From the NCBI RefSeq assembly GCF_031851795.1, contig NZ_CP134696.1:6696001-6760000 (forward strand): a stretch of DNA of 64,000 nt, written 5' to 3'. The notes beneath the pieces were generated by a model. That model did no database searches and was not told where the DNA came from. It saw only the letters and a program-made list of their open reading frames with translations. Positions 34,443-43,532 of the stretch are shown piece by piece (within the stretch, counting starts at the first letter, position 1; the number at the start of each line of letters is the position of its first letter). This DNA comes from Pontibacter sp. G13 (GTDB lineage Bacteria > Bacteroidota > Bacteroidia > J057). The position numbers were made by a program, and so were the translations under genes.

Positions 34443-34898
34443 TTAGGGAGCCAGCGTTTTCTCCATGCAAATACTATTCGGGGATTCGTGATATGGCGGA
34501 TAATTGGGAATTCGACAAAACCCTGCTCGCTCATACAGTCTGATCGCCGGAAGTTGATTGACGCCAGTCTCGAGGATGCAAGCGCGATAGTTCAATTCTC
34601 TCATCCAATCTTCCAATTCTTTCAACACTCGCTGGGCAATTCCACGGCCTCGGGCAGATGACAGGACAAACATCCGCTTGACTTCCGCTCGGGACGCATC
34701 TACCCGCCTGAATGCACCACAGCCCACCCATTCACCCTGTACTTGTGCCAGTACGATTCCTTGGATTTTCTCCAACCCGTTGAATTGATGATAAAAGGCA
34801 TGTTCATCGCCATCAGTGATGGCCAATTCTCGGTCGAGTAGGGGAATTAGGTCGTTCAAGGCGGGGTGTTGGGCGTCGGTTCGGATACAATGAATCAT
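34443..34898 (-). CDS. GNAT-family N-acetyltransferase
   Basis: 151 residues, the usual GNAT length. The acetyl-CoA binding motif A appears as R-G-R-G-I-A-Q-R-V-L, preceded by the strand V-K-R-M-F-V. It is followed by A-C-I-L-E-T-G-V-N-Q-L-P-A-I-R-L-Y-E-R-A-G-F, the motif B segment that ends most small-molecule GNATs. The substrate is unknown. It is cytoplasmic and read alone. Confidence 0.93.
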   Translation of the reverse strand: MIHCIRTDAQHPALNDLIPLLDRELAITDGDEHAFYHQFNGLEKIQGIVLAQVQGEWVGCGAFRRVDASRAEVKRMFVLSSARGRGIAQRVLKELEDWMRELNYRACILETGVNQLPAIRLYERAGFCRIPNYPPYHESPNSICMEKTLAP

Positions 34899-35220
34899 GA
34901 TCGGAAGGGATAGTAGTAGAAATATTGCCCAAACATACGATTATCCTACAAAGTGAAAGGTCTTGCGAAGGGATCATATTCGTCCTCTTTGATTAGGTGA
35001 AAAAAAGTCTTGGCCATTGATCATGAGTGGGTTATCGGTTGGGAAAACATTTCTCCCCACCATCATAGACATTTTTTTCCTCGGGAATGGGCAATTTTTG
35101 TTTCGGATCGAGGCTGTCGCTTGAGTCTCGAATTCCAAGCTAGCCCCTGTAAACACAATTTCGAAAGCGTGTATCAGACATGCCTTTCAACTACTATTCC
35201 TTCACGCTTGATTTACCTTT
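34899..35220. other. Intergenic region upstream of the beta-helix gene
   Basis: Separates divergent genes. TACCTTTA just before the ATG at 35221 resembles a -7 element but sits too close for a leader. I see no ORF or repeat here. Confidence 0.3.
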
Positions 35221-37299
35221 ATGAAAAAGGACCTGAACTACCTCTTACGTGCCTGTGCCCTCTTGCTGTTGGGCTTGGCAGGCATGACTCCTACATGGGC
35301 GACCACCTACACCTGTAGCTCCGTCTCCCAAATTCAAAACGCACTGGCCAGTGTTGGGCCGGGAGATGAAATCGTTATCACGGCGGGCACCTATGTCGAA
35401 ACTGGCGTTACCGTTTCGGGCTCATCAGCCTATTACTATGGATCTGCCAATGGTACCGCGAGCAATCCAATTACCATTCGCAGCCAGTCGGCCTCCAATC
35501 CTGCCACGCTTTCCGGAGATACAGAGTCCAGCTTAACTGTCTTGCGAATTGTTGGAGATTATTGGGTGGTCAAAGACCTGAAAATCACCAAAGGCCAGAA
35601 AGGACTGATTTTCGACAACGCCAACCACTGCGAAGCCCGCAATGTCGAAGTCTACCAGATCGGCTATGAGGGGATCCACGTTCGCGACGGCTCTGACTAC
35701 ACCCTGCTCGAAGACTGCAACGTCCATGATTGCGGAACTGTCAATGCCGGATTCGGAGAAGGGATCTATATTGGTACGGACAAGGGAAGCTGGAGCAATT
35801 ACGATCCCTATGTGGATTACACCACTGTCCGGAACTGTACCATCGGACCGAATGTCGGGGCAGAAGCGTTTGACATCAAAGAAGGTTCTACCGAGACCAT
35901 CGTAGAAGGCTGTACCATCGATGGCGATGGCATCTCTGGCAACAACTTTGCCGACTCGTTCATCGACTTGAAGGGTACGCGCAGCTACATTCGCTGTAAT
36001 ACCTTCTACCGGAGTGGAGAGAGCAATATCACCAAAGGGATCGCCTGTATTGATCGTGGAGTTGCGCTTTCTTCCTATGAGCATTCGATCCACGACAACA
36101 CTTTCTACATGGATCAAAGCTCCAACAACATGGCGGAGGCCTACTCTGGAACTGCGGATGTGTATGCGTGGAACAATACCCGAGTTCCTTCGGGAGATGA
36201 TTATTCCAGCCGTATCACGACCTCTTGCTGCCCATCTTGGTACAGCAATCCTCCTGCTTGCGGAAGCGGTGGTGGAGGCGGTGGAGGAACCACCTGCGAT
36301 GCTCCTACTGGCCTTTCTACTAGCGGAGTGACCCAGACCGATGCGACGTTCTCTTGGAGCGCTGCATCTGGTGCCAATGATTACGATTTGCGCTATCGCG
36401 AGACGGGGAGCAGCACCTGGACCAATGCCAGCAACCTCTCCGGCACCAGCTATTCCACCACAAGCTTGACAGCAGGAACTACCTACGAGTGGGAAGTCCG
36501 CACCTCTTGCAGCAGCAGCAATTCTAGCTATGCCAGCGGAAGCAATTTCACCACTCAGTCCAGTGGTGGAGGCGGCGGTGGCGGTGGAGGTACCGCCGGA
36601 TTCGTACTCTACGACGATGCAGTTGATGGGGATTGGAATGATTATTCCTACTCCGGAACCTACAATGCCTCCAACACCTCGAATGTTCAGGTAGGGTCCA
36701 ATTCCTACAAAGCGAGTTATAATGGCTACGGTGGAGTGAATCTGAAAACCAACAACGACCTAGATGTAAGCGGATTTACCGCCCTCAGATTCTGGGTGAA
36801 GAGTGATGGATCTCACCTGATCCGGGTGACCTTGGCCACTGACTCGGGGAATGAGGACTATGAATTCAACACCAGCGCTAGCTGGCAGCAGCTCACGATC
36901 AATATGTCCGAGTTTGGCAATCCGAATACGGTGGATAATGTCAAGTTGGTCAATCGATCCAGCTCTAGCTTCGATGTCTACTATGACCAAATCGAGTTCC
37001 TGAGCAGCTCATCACGGATCGCGTCTGGCATTCAGGCAGGTCAGGTGAATGCTTGGCCCAATCCAGCCATCGGCGGGACCTTCAATGCTGAATTGAGCCA
37101 TCCGGAATATTCAGGCCCACTTTCAGTGGCATTGTATGATCTGACCGGCCGAGTGGTCTGGTCTCAAGAAACTGTCTTGGAGGCAGGTGAGCCATTGACC
37201 TTGAAGGTGCGACCTACCCAAGACTTGCCACAAGGCGTCTATGTCCTGATGGGCAAAGGAACCGCTGTATCCATGCAAACCCGCGTATTGATTCGGTAA
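35221..37299 (+). CDS. Secreted right-handed beta-helix protein with FnIII and carbohydrate-binding-like domains, T9SS type A
   Basis: 692 residues. The signal peptide ends near residue 27 (T-W-A). The N-terminal ~320 residues form a right-handed parallel beta-helix, with L-x-I-V-G-D-Y-W-V-V-K-D-L-K-I-T-K-G and repeated turns containing R-N-V-E-V-Y, L-E-D-C-N-V-H-D and V-R-N-C-T-I. The N-terminal I-Q-N-A-L-A-S-V-G-P-G-D-E-I-V-I is typical of pectate/alginate-lyase-like and related polysaccharide-acting proteins. A poly-Gly linker (seven Gly) leads to an FnIII domain (about 373-450). A second, nine-Gly linker leads to a jelly-roll-like domain with F-W-V-K-S-D-G-S and I-R-V-T-L, then a type A sorting domain (W-P-N-P near 620). 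A polysaccharide lyase or binder acting outside the cell is likely; catalytic residues cannot be assigned. Confidence 0.9.
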   Translation: MKKDLNYLLRACALLLLGLAGMTPTWATTYTCSSVSQIQNALASVGPGDEIVITAGTYVETGVTVSGSSAYYYGSANGTASNPITIRSQSASNPATLSGDTESSLTVLRIVGDYWVVKDLKITKGQKGLIFDNANHCEARNVEVYQIGYEGIHVRDGSDYTLLEDCNVHDCGTVNAGFGEGIYIGTDKGSWSNYDPYVDYTTVRNCTIGPNVGAEAFDIKEGSTETIVEGCTIDGDGISGNNFADSFIDLKGTRSYIRCNTFYRSGESNITKGIACIDRGVALSSYEHSIHDNTFYMDQSSNNMAEAYSGTADVYAWNNTRVPSGDDYSSRITTSCCPSWYSNPPACGSGGGGGGGTTCDAPTGLSTSGVTQTDATFSWSAASGANDYDLRYRETGSSTWTNASNLSGTSYSTTSLTAGTTYEWEVRTSCSSSNSSYASGSNFTTQSSGGGGGGGGGTAGFVLYDDAVDGDWNDYSYSGTYNASNTSNVQVGSNSYKASYNGYGGVNLKTNNDLDVSGFTALRFWVKSDGSHLIRVTLATDSGNEDYEFNTSASWQQLTINMSEFGNPNTVDNVKLVNRSSSSFDVYYDQIEFLSSSSRIASGIQAGQVNAWPNPAIGGTFNAELSHPEYSGPLSVALYDLTGRVVWSQETVLEAGEPLTLKVRPTQDLPQGVYVLMGKGTAVSMQTRVLIR

Positions 37300-37325
37300 T
37301 TGATTCATCACGAGGTTCATGTAGG

Positions 37326-37352
37326 AAAGGGGCTGCCGGTGAGCAGCCCCTT
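37326..37352. terminator. Bidirectional terminator between convergent genes
   Basis: AGGGGCTGC and GCAGCCCCT pair around a 6-base loop. ATGTTTTTG follows on the plus strand and TTTCC on the minus strand, serving the beta-helix gene and the gene at 37374. Confidence 0.7.
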
Positions 37353-37373
37353 CATGTTTTTGGGAGAGAGGGA

Positions 37374-38000
37374 TCAGAGTCCCAATTCTTTCCGTCGCTG
37401 CTTGAGCAACTGTGCGACGAGGATTTCTTCGCCAGATTGGATGGTTTCATCGACGATGAGCAATACGTGTTTCTTGCCCTTTTCCTTGAAGAGAATTTTT
37501 TGGCCATACTCGAGATTCACCCCGCTTCGGGAATTGGGAGAGAGATTGGGATTCATCACAGAAGGAATCAAGAGCGGAATGGATTTGGAGGTCGTATTCC
37601 TCAAGGTAAAACTGACGGCGCCTTCAGGAATTTCCAGATATTTCGGATCGACCGTTCCTGCCTTGACCTTGAATTTGGCGGTTTGGTCCCCCTCGTTTTC
37701 CACGACCAATTTACAGCCCTTTCGGATGGTGATTTTTTCCTTGGAATGAGGGGCCAGTCCAAATCCACTGACTTGCTCTCCCGTGCTGCGATTGATCACG
37801 CGGATCATCAGATCTTCAGAGGATGGATTGTGAATTTTAGCCACGTAGGTGACCAAATCTGAGAATTCTACGGACTGTTGCTGTCCTTGGGCCAGTTGGA
37901 AGGACTGTTGGGGTTGTTGGGCAAATGTTCTGGAAATGCCGCCTATGGCCATGAACAAGAGGATGCAGGCGGTCAGGATGGTGGTGAAGAATGCTTTCAT
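37374..38000 (-). CDS. Secreted protein with paired immunoglobulin-like beta domains, unknown function
   Basis: 208 residues. The signal peptide (1-27) ends T-F-A-Q and is followed by a Gln-rich stretch (Q-P-Q-Q-S-F ... G-Q-Q-Q-S). Two similar-looking beta segments follow: V-A-K-I-H-N-P-S-S-E-D-L-M-I-R-V-I-N-R-S-T-G and V-S-F-T-L-R-N-T-T-S-K-S-I-P-L-L-I-P. Both have strand pairs ending in K-I-T-I-R-K-G or K-I-L-F-K-E-K-G, and a basic helical tail closes the protein. This suggests two tandem domains of one fold. I cannot name the family. Confidence 0.75.
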   Translation of the reverse strand: MKAFFTTILTACILLFMAIGGISRTFAQQPQQSFQLAQGQQQSVEFSDLVTYVAKIHNPSSEDLMIRVINRSTGEQVSGFGLAPHSKEKITIRKGCKLVVENEGDQTAKFKVKAGTVDPKYLEIPEGAVSFTLRNTTSKSIPLLIPSVMNPNLSPNSRSGVNLEYGQKILFKEKGKKHVLLIVDETIQSGEEILVAQLLKQRRKELGL

Positions 38001-38478
38001 CGTGAAACTTTTTTGATTGAATGTTTAATCTTTAACCTAAAACATTCAACAGTAGTTTGGGTGAAAATTGCACCACGAACTGAACGGGACACTTGAGGCA
38101 TTCAACCCGTCAAAAGCCTCACCGAACCCAAAATCGGCGATATGGCAAAATTGCAGGAGGTTGAAACTGATAGGGTTGTAGTCTTTGAGGGCGAATGCCC
38201 AGAACTGCCAACCCTTCGAGGACTTACGTCAAATCCAAGGGAGGGAGGTTCAGCTCAAAATAGGCAGGCGTTTGAGGAACTTGTCTGTTTTGATGAATCA
38301 ATGTTAAATGGGTTATCCCGAGGATGGGTTACTACCCTCCTTTTTTTGCCAGAATACTTGGATTTCGGGTATGTAATAACGAGGATATAATTATCTGCAC
38401 ATATAGGTATTTCGAATTATGAATTATATTCATTCTGCTTATATTCGGGAGTAATCAGATTCCAACTGATCTCTACTT
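38001..38478. other. Intergenic region upstream of the amidohydrolase locus
   Basis: 478 bases with no convincing ORF. A frame at 38142-38390 lacks any family pattern and has poor codon use. The last 100 bases are very AT-rich and contain TAGGTATTTCG around 38404-38414, a candidate promoter zone for the amidohydrolase/porin genes. Confidence 0.35.
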
Positions 38479-39573
38479 ATGGCCAAGGCGATACGCACTG
38501 GCCTTGCTCTTAAGACATTTTGGGGCTGTGCATTGATGGGCTACAGCCAAGATTACCAATTCAACGATTCGCATTTTCACCTCACGAACTACATCCAAAA
38601 AGGGATTACGCTAGATCAGATGCTCGAGATCATGGGAGATCGGGTAGGTCGAGTGGCATTGTTCGGGATTCCTCTTCAGCAGACTTGGGCATTCCAAAAC
38701 TCTGGGGACTACGATCCGCAATATTATCTCCAGACCGATGCGCCCCTGTACTATTATTCCTTCACCGACGCGCACATCGCCTCCATCTACAATCAACTGA
38801 CTGATGAACAAAAGCAGCGATTTGATCCCATGATCACGGGGTTTAATCCGGCTGACATGTATGCGGTAGATCATATCCATCGAGTGCTGGAGACCTTTCC
38901 GGGGGTATTTTCAGGAATCGGCGAATTCACTGTGCACAAGGAATTTGTCTCCTCCAAGGTTGCCGGAAATGTCGCGAGCCTCACCAATCCCGCGATGGAC
39001 AGTATCCTGACTTTCACGGCAGAAACAGGGCTTGTATCCATTATTCATTGCGATATCGACATCCCCTTTCAAAAAACCGGCAAGAAGCCCGTCTACTTAC
39101 GCCAAATGTTGGAACTGCTCGCGAGGCATCCCGATGCAACGGTGATTTGGGCACATACGGGATTGGGGCGAGTCGTGCATCCTGTGACCTCGAATAACTC
39201 CGACAATTTCTTCGAGCGTAGTCCTGCGCATCTTGAGTTGCTCGCCGAGATCCTCGCTGATAGCAGGTTCAATCACTTGCATTTCGACATTTCTTGGGAC
39301 GAGGTGGCCAAATATGTGGTGTCATCTCCAGAGAACATCGAGAAGACAGCCAACCTCCTCAACACATACAACACGCGATTCCTATTCGGGACTGACAATG
39401 TCGCTCCGGAGAGTAAAGACCAATACTTCGCTGTATTTGACATGTATGATCCGCTGTGGGAGAAGCTCACGCCTGAAACCAAGGAAAATGTGCTGCTCAA
39501 AAACTATGAACGCCTGTTTGATGCTGCTTCGGCCAAAGTCCGGAAGTGGGAAGCCGCTAATCTCAAAAAATAA
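38479..39573 (+). CDS. Amidohydrolase-family metal-dependent hydrolase, probably exported
   Basis: 364 residues. The first ~23 residues are hydrophobic around W-G-C-A-L-M-G-Y-S-Q, compatible with a signal peptide. The TIM-barrel metal ligands are visible: H-F-H at 32-34, S-I-I-H-C-D-I-D for the third ligand, W-A-H-T-G-L-G-R for the fourth, and F-G-T-D-N with the catalytic Asp near the end. This is the amidohydrolase-2 type (hydrolases and decarboxylases of cyclic or aromatic substrates). A chain rich in Tyr and Phe lines the first third. It is followed after 9 bases by the OprP-like porin gene and then the DcaP-like one, so the three are one unit. The substrate is unknown. Confidence 0.88.
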   Translation: MAKAIRTGLALKTFWGCALMGYSQDYQFNDSHFHLTNYIQKGITLDQMLEIMGDRVGRVALFGIPLQQTWAFQNSGDYDPQYYLQTDAPLYYYSFTDAHIASIYNQLTDEQKQRFDPMITGFNPADMYAVDHIHRVLETFPGVFSGIGEFTVHKEFVSSKVAGNVASLTNPAMDSILTFTAETGLVSIIHCDIDIPFQKTGKKPVYLRQMLELLARHPDATVIWAHTGLGRVVHPVTSNNSDNFFERSPAHLELLAEILADSRFNHLHFDISWDEVAKYVVSSPENIEKTANLLNTYNTRFLFGTDNVAPESKDQYFAVFDMYDPLWEKLTPETKENVLLKNYERLFDAASAKVRKWEAANLKK

Positions 39574-39582
39574 TCCTTCTCC

Positions 39583-40878
39583 ATGAAGCTACGCAATTTG
39601 CTCACACTTCTGATGCTCTTGTTGGGAGTGGATGGCCTGATGGCTCAGCTGCCCAGTAGCCCCTTTGATTCGACTCAGACCAGTCCTTCGATAGACACCT
39701 ATCAAGTTGGAAAAGGATTTGGCGTCTTCAAGAATGACAAGGCTACTCTCAGGATCAGTGTGTTCGCCACCTCTCGCTACCTGAATCAATTGGGAATAGA
39801 CGAGTCCTACGTCAACAACATTGGGGACACCCTCACGCTGCAACGTCGTCAGGATATTCAATTCCAGAAAACCACGATCTACTTCAAAGGCTGGATGCTC
39901 GATCCCAAGTTTAGGTATTTGGTGTATGTCTGGACATCGAATACCTCCCAGGGTCTAGGGGCGCAGGTAGTTGTCGCAGGTAATGTCCAATATCAGATCA
40001 ATAAATTCCTAGATGTGGGAGTAGGGATCGCCGGAAATCCCACAACCCGAAGCCTGCTCGGACAATGGCCTTTCTGGTTGAGGCAGGATGCCCGCCCGAT
40101 GGCCGAAGAGTTTTTCCGGGGGTCGTTTACCACAGGGGTTTGGCTTCAAGGAGAACTCGCCAAGGGGCTGTATTACAAAGGCATGGTGGGCAATAACCTC
40201 TCCCAATTGGGGATCGATGCAGGGCAGCTCGACAATTTCCTGAATACCTATTCTCTCGCACTGTGGTACTGTACTGGGGATTATCCTCGAAATGCTCCCT
40301 TCGGAGATTATCAGAATACCCAGAAGTTCTCTACGCGTTGGGGGGTACATGCCACCACCAGCACGGAAGATCCTCAATCGCAACCGGGTTCGGACGACCC
40401 TGAGAACTCCCAAATCCGGCTTTCGGATGGAAGGGGGGTATTCAATCTCGGGACTTTCGGGCAAGGGGTTTTGGTGACCAAGGCCCAGTACAACATGTTT
40501 GCAGGGAATGTGGGCTTCATCTACAAAGGATTTTCGCTGGACGTGGAAGGGTATTACCGACGAGTAACCGACATCAAGGTCAATCAGGGAGATCCCATCG
40601 ACGATCTGGAAGACAGCGGGTTTTCCGCTCGTGCTTCAGGCATGATCATCGATGAACTCCTTCAGATTTATGGCTTTGGATCGTACATCAATGGCGAACA
40701 AGGCGATCCATTTGAAGTCGGCCTAGGGCTCAATGTCTATCCTTTTAAGACTCGAAACCTTCGTTTCAATCCTGAATACTTTTACGTCGAAAATTCCCCC
40801 GTGGGTTACCAAAGCTACCCATCCGTGGTAGGAGCCAATGGAGGCATTTTCATGATGAATATGGAAATCTTTTTCTAA
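39583..40878 (+). CDS. OprO/OprP-like outer-membrane porin
   Basis: 431 residues. The signal peptide ends M-A-Q (~22). The body consists of long amphipathic strands with many Tyr, Phe and Trp and periodic Gly, with F-Q-K-T-T-I-Y-F-K-G-W and F-L-D-V-G-V-G-I-A-G near the front. It ends in the C-terminal Phe of outer-membrane barrels (E-I-F-F). A negatively charged loop sits around D-D-P-E-N-S. The pattern matches the phosphate-selective porin O/P superfamily as found in Bacteroidota, where the substrate is often not phosphate. It is the second gene of the amidohydrolase/porin/porin run, with a 9-base gap upstream and a 30-base gap downstream. Confidence 0.88.
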   Translation: MKLRNLLTLLMLLLGVDGLMAQLPSSPFDSTQTSPSIDTYQVGKGFGVFKNDKATLRISVFATSRYLNQLGIDESYVNNIGDTLTLQRRQDIQFQKTTIYFKGWMLDPKFRYLVYVWTSNTSQGLGAQVVVAGNVQYQINKFLDVGVGIAGNPTTRSLLGQWPFWLRQDARPMAEEFFRGSFTTGVWLQGELAKGLYYKGMVGNNLSQLGIDAGQLDNFLNTYSLALWYCTGDYPRNAPFGDYQNTQKFSTRWGVHATTSTEDPQSQPGSDDPENSQIRLSDGRGVFNLGTFGQGVLVTKAQYNMFAGNVGFIYKGFSLDVEGYYRRVTDIKVNQGDPIDDLEDSGFSARASGMIIDELLQIYGFGSYINGEQGDPFEVGLGLNVYPFKTRNLRFNPEYFYVENSPVGYQSYPSVVGANGGIFMMNMEIFF

Positions 40879-40908
40879 TCCGATCCAAACGCCAACTTGA
40901 AGACTTAC

Positions 40909-42135
40909 ATGATTCGCATATTTTCCTTTCTGACCATTACCTGTTTGCTCTTGATCTTGTTTCCACATGTTTCCTTGGCTCAATTCGAGCTTGGCGAGGA
41001 AGGTGGGACCCGCATTTATGGTCACGTCATGACGGATATTGGCTATAACTTCGGCCGGATCAATCCTAGTTGGTTTGACGTCATGCGCCCATCTCAACTG
41101 CCGACCGCGGAAGATCAATTCGGCACGGATGGAAACTGGTATTTTAGTGTGCGCCAAACTCGCTTCGGGGTGGAACACGCCCAGCCCACAGATGTCGGTC
41201 AACTGAAGCTCGTTTTTGAATGGGAACTCTTCGGGGTAGGGGCCGATGCCGGTCAGACTACTTTCCGTCTTCGGCATGCCTATGGCGAATTGGGAAGATG
41301 GGGAGCAGGCCAATACTGGAGTGTGTTTATGGATATCGGGATTTTTCCGAATTCCATCGAATATTGGGGCCCAAATGGGATGATCCTTTATCGTAACATC
41401 CAGTTGCGTTACAAACTCCTAGAGACTGAAAAGGCGTATGCCAATATCTCCATCGAGCAGCCCGGTGCATCTGGAGATGGAGGGCAGTATGCTGACAGCC
41501 TCGCCCTTCAGGATCTCAATCCACGTTTTCCCATGCCTGATATCGCGTTGGAGTACCATCGCAACTTCAATTTTGGATATGTGGAACTTGCGGGTATTGT
41601 GAGATACATCACGTGGGAGGACCAAAATCAAGATTCCATAGACTTGAGTAATGAGGTCTTCGGATGGGGGCTCAATTTGACCACCAATGTGAACGTAGGG
41701 GAGAAAAACACCATCCGGGCTGGTTTTGTCGTGGGAGATGGTATTCAGAACTACATGAACGATGGCGGGCCTGATATCGGCATCGAGAACCAATTTTCCA
41801 ATCCTAGTCAACCGATCAAAGGAGTGACTCAACCTTTGTGGGCCTTTTCTGCATTTTTGGATCGTACTTGGAATGAGCGATTTACCTCCTCCATTGGATA
41901 TGCAATGGCCCAGATTGATGTGGCAAGTGGGCAAGACGGAACCTCCCTGGAACAGGGTCGATATGGCTTGGCAAATGTCCTCTTTCATCCCACCAGGAAT
42001 ATGTTGACAGGGGTAGAACTGCAATACGGCGGACGCAGAAATTTCAATGATTTTACCTATGATCTGCTTCGCGTTCAGTTCTCTTTCAAGTACATCTTCT
42101 CCTCAGAGGTATCCCTGAACATACTGAAAAACTAA
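40909..42135 (+). CDS. DcaP-like outer-membrane porin
   Basis: 408 residues from the ATG at 40909; a TTG at 40897 is in frame but less likely. The signal peptide ends L-A-Q (~25). The mature start, R-I-Y-G-H-V-M-T-D-I-G-Y-N-F, is the hallmark of DcaP-like trimeric porins. It is followed by S-V-R-Q-T-R-F-G-V-E-H, F-E-W-E-L-F-G-V-G and R-L-R-H-A-Y-G-E-L, also characteristic. DcaP porins carry small negatively charged solutes such as dicarboxylates. It is the third gene of the run, suggesting import of an acidic or amide-containing substrate that the amidohydrolase cleaves. The barrel ends with aromatic strands before the tail. Confidence 0.9.
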   Translation: MIRIFSFLTITCLLLILFPHVSLAQFELGEEGGTRIYGHVMTDIGYNFGRINPSWFDVMRPSQLPTAEDQFGTDGNWYFSVRQTRFGVEHAQPTDVGQLKLVFEWELFGVGADAGQTTFRLRHAYGELGRWGAGQYWSVFMDIGIFPNSIEYWGPNGMILYRNIQLRYKLLETEKAYANISIEQPGASGDGGQYADSLALQDLNPRFPMPDIALEYHRNFNFGYVELAGIVRYITWEDQNQDSIDLSNEVFGWGLNLTTNVNVGEKNTIRAGFVVGDGIQNYMNDGGPDIGIENQFSNPSQPIKGVTQPLWAFSAFLDRTWNERFTSSIGYAMAQIDVASGQDGTSLEQGRYGLANVLFHPTRNMLTGVELQYGGRRNFNDFTYDLLRVQFSFKYIFSSEVSLNILKN

Positions 42136-42414
42136 GCACCAAACTCAGTCTATGCCTCCCCGTCCATGGTTTTGGGCGGGGATTTCTGTATGTGGAGTCA
42201 GGGGAATGGATGTATGGAATCCGTTTTTTACCCAAGGATTAGAAGGTTTCAGCATTTGACAATCAAACACTAACAATCATTCGAAGTTTGGATATCACGA
42301 GTAGCAGCATGTAACGCTTTATTCCGGCAGGGATAGGATAATTAGAGGCTTTCAAACTCCAGACAAAGCCTACTTTTTGTCGGATTCATGTTCATTTTCT
42401 TTGATTCCAACACT

Positions 42415-43458
42415 ATGAAAAAACCGTCTAATCTATTGGTCTACGCCTTGATTTGGCTGCTGGTGGTGGGGACTGGTTCGAACCTTTCCGCCCAAAGCAA
42501 AAAGGAAATCAAGAAGCGCGATGCCGCCATCCAGGAGGCCATCGACCAAGCTTACGATAAGTACAAGGATTTGGACCGAGGGAAAAATGCAGACTACATT
42601 CCCGTGCTCGCCAATGTGCCTTCCGATCTATTTGGGATTGTCGTCGTCACCCCAGATGGGCAAATTTTCCAAAAGGGAGATGTAGACCATCATTTTTCCA
42701 TCCAGTCGATCTCCAAAGCATTTGTACTGGCTTATGTGACCGAGAACCGGGGCCCGCAAATCATCGAGGATAGCATTGGGGTCAATCCTACTGGACAGGC
42801 TTTCAACTCCATCTTGCCGATCGAGCAGCACGAAGGAAAGGGAATCAATCCTCTCGTCAACCCGGGAGCGATTGCCACTACGAGCTTGATTCATGGAGGA
42901 AGTTATGATGAGAAATTCAATAAGATCCTCACTGCCTTGAGCGACTTCGCTGGGCATGATCTGGATGTAGATCAGGAGGTTTACGAGAGTGAAGCAGCCA
43001 CCAATGAGCGAAACCGCTCCATCGCGATGTTGCTGGATTCGTACGGTCGGATCTATGATGAACCCATGGAGAGTACTGACATTTACACCAAGCAATGCGC
43101 GATCAGTGTCGATGCACTTGATTTGGGCGTGATGGCGGGTACCTTGGCCAATGGTGGCGTCAATCCGGTTACAGGCAAGCAGGTTGTATCCTCAAGCACG
43201 GTTTCTTATGTACTGCCCATCATGACTGTGGCTGGACTCTATGACAACTCTGGCTTCTGGCTCTACAATGTGGGGGTTCCTGCCAAGAGTGGAGTAGGGG
43301 GCGGACTGATCGCTGTCGTTCCGGGCAAATTCGGGATTGCGGCATTCGCGCCACCACTTGATGAAGCAGGAAATAGTGTCAAGGCTCAGATGGCCATTTA
43401 TGACATCATCAAGACCCTTCGGATCAATCCATACCTGATTGAACCGTCCAAAAACTAG
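42415..43458 (+). CDS. glsA: Exported glutaminase (glutaminase A family)
   Basis: 347 residues from the ATG at 42415, which begins a clear signal peptide (M-K-K-P-S ... N-L-S-A-Q, cleaved near 27). An ATG at 42388 would add a non-basic lead. Glutaminase A motifs are intact: the serine-hydrolase-like S98-I-S-K101 (F-S-I-Q-S-I-S-K), N-P-L-V-N-P-G-A-I-A, the Asn/Glu in S-E-x-x-T-N-E-R-N-R, Y-x-x-Q-C-A-I, and the final V-G-V-P-A-K-S-G-V-G-G-G. The enzyme deamidates L-glutamine to glutamate and ammonia. A signal peptide is unusual, since most family members are cytosolic, and points to periplasmic deamidation. It follows the amidohydrolase/porin unit after a 280-base gap, probably with its own promoter, and ends in a strong terminator. 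Confidence 0.95.
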   Translation: MKKPSNLLVYALIWLLVVGTGSNLSAQSKKEIKKRDAAIQEAIDQAYDKYKDLDRGKNADYIPVLANVPSDLFGIVVVTPDGQIFQKGDVDHHFSIQSISKAFVLAYVTENRGPQIIEDSIGVNPTGQAFNSILPIEQHEGKGINPLVNPGAIATTSLIHGGSYDEKFNKILTALSDFAGHDLDVDQEVYESEAATNERNRSIAMLLDSYGRIYDEPMESTDIYTKQCAISVDALDLGVMAGTLANGGVNPVTGKQVVSSSTVSYVLPIMTVAGLYDNSGFWLYNVGVPAKSGVGGGLIAVVPGKFGIAAFAPPLDEAGNSVKAQMAIYDIIKTLRINPYLIEPSKN

Positions 43459-43480
43459 TCAATCAACATCAAGTATACAG

Positions 43481-43521
43481 AAAGGGCTTCCCTCCGCGTC
43501 TGGAGGGAAGCCCTTGTTTTT
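43481..43521 (+). terminator. Strong terminator after glutaminase (bidirectional)
   Basis: AAGGGCTTCCCTCC and GGAGGGAAGCCCTT form a perfect 14-base stem with a 6-base loop, followed by GTTTTT. It lies between convergent stop codons and may also end the channel gene. Confidence 0.85.
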
Positions 43522-43532
43522 GGCCTGCATAT

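Noticed and set aside
38142-38390. 82-codon frame in the spacer before the amidohydrolase
   Set aside because: No family pattern, no signal sequence, atypical codon use and no conserved context.
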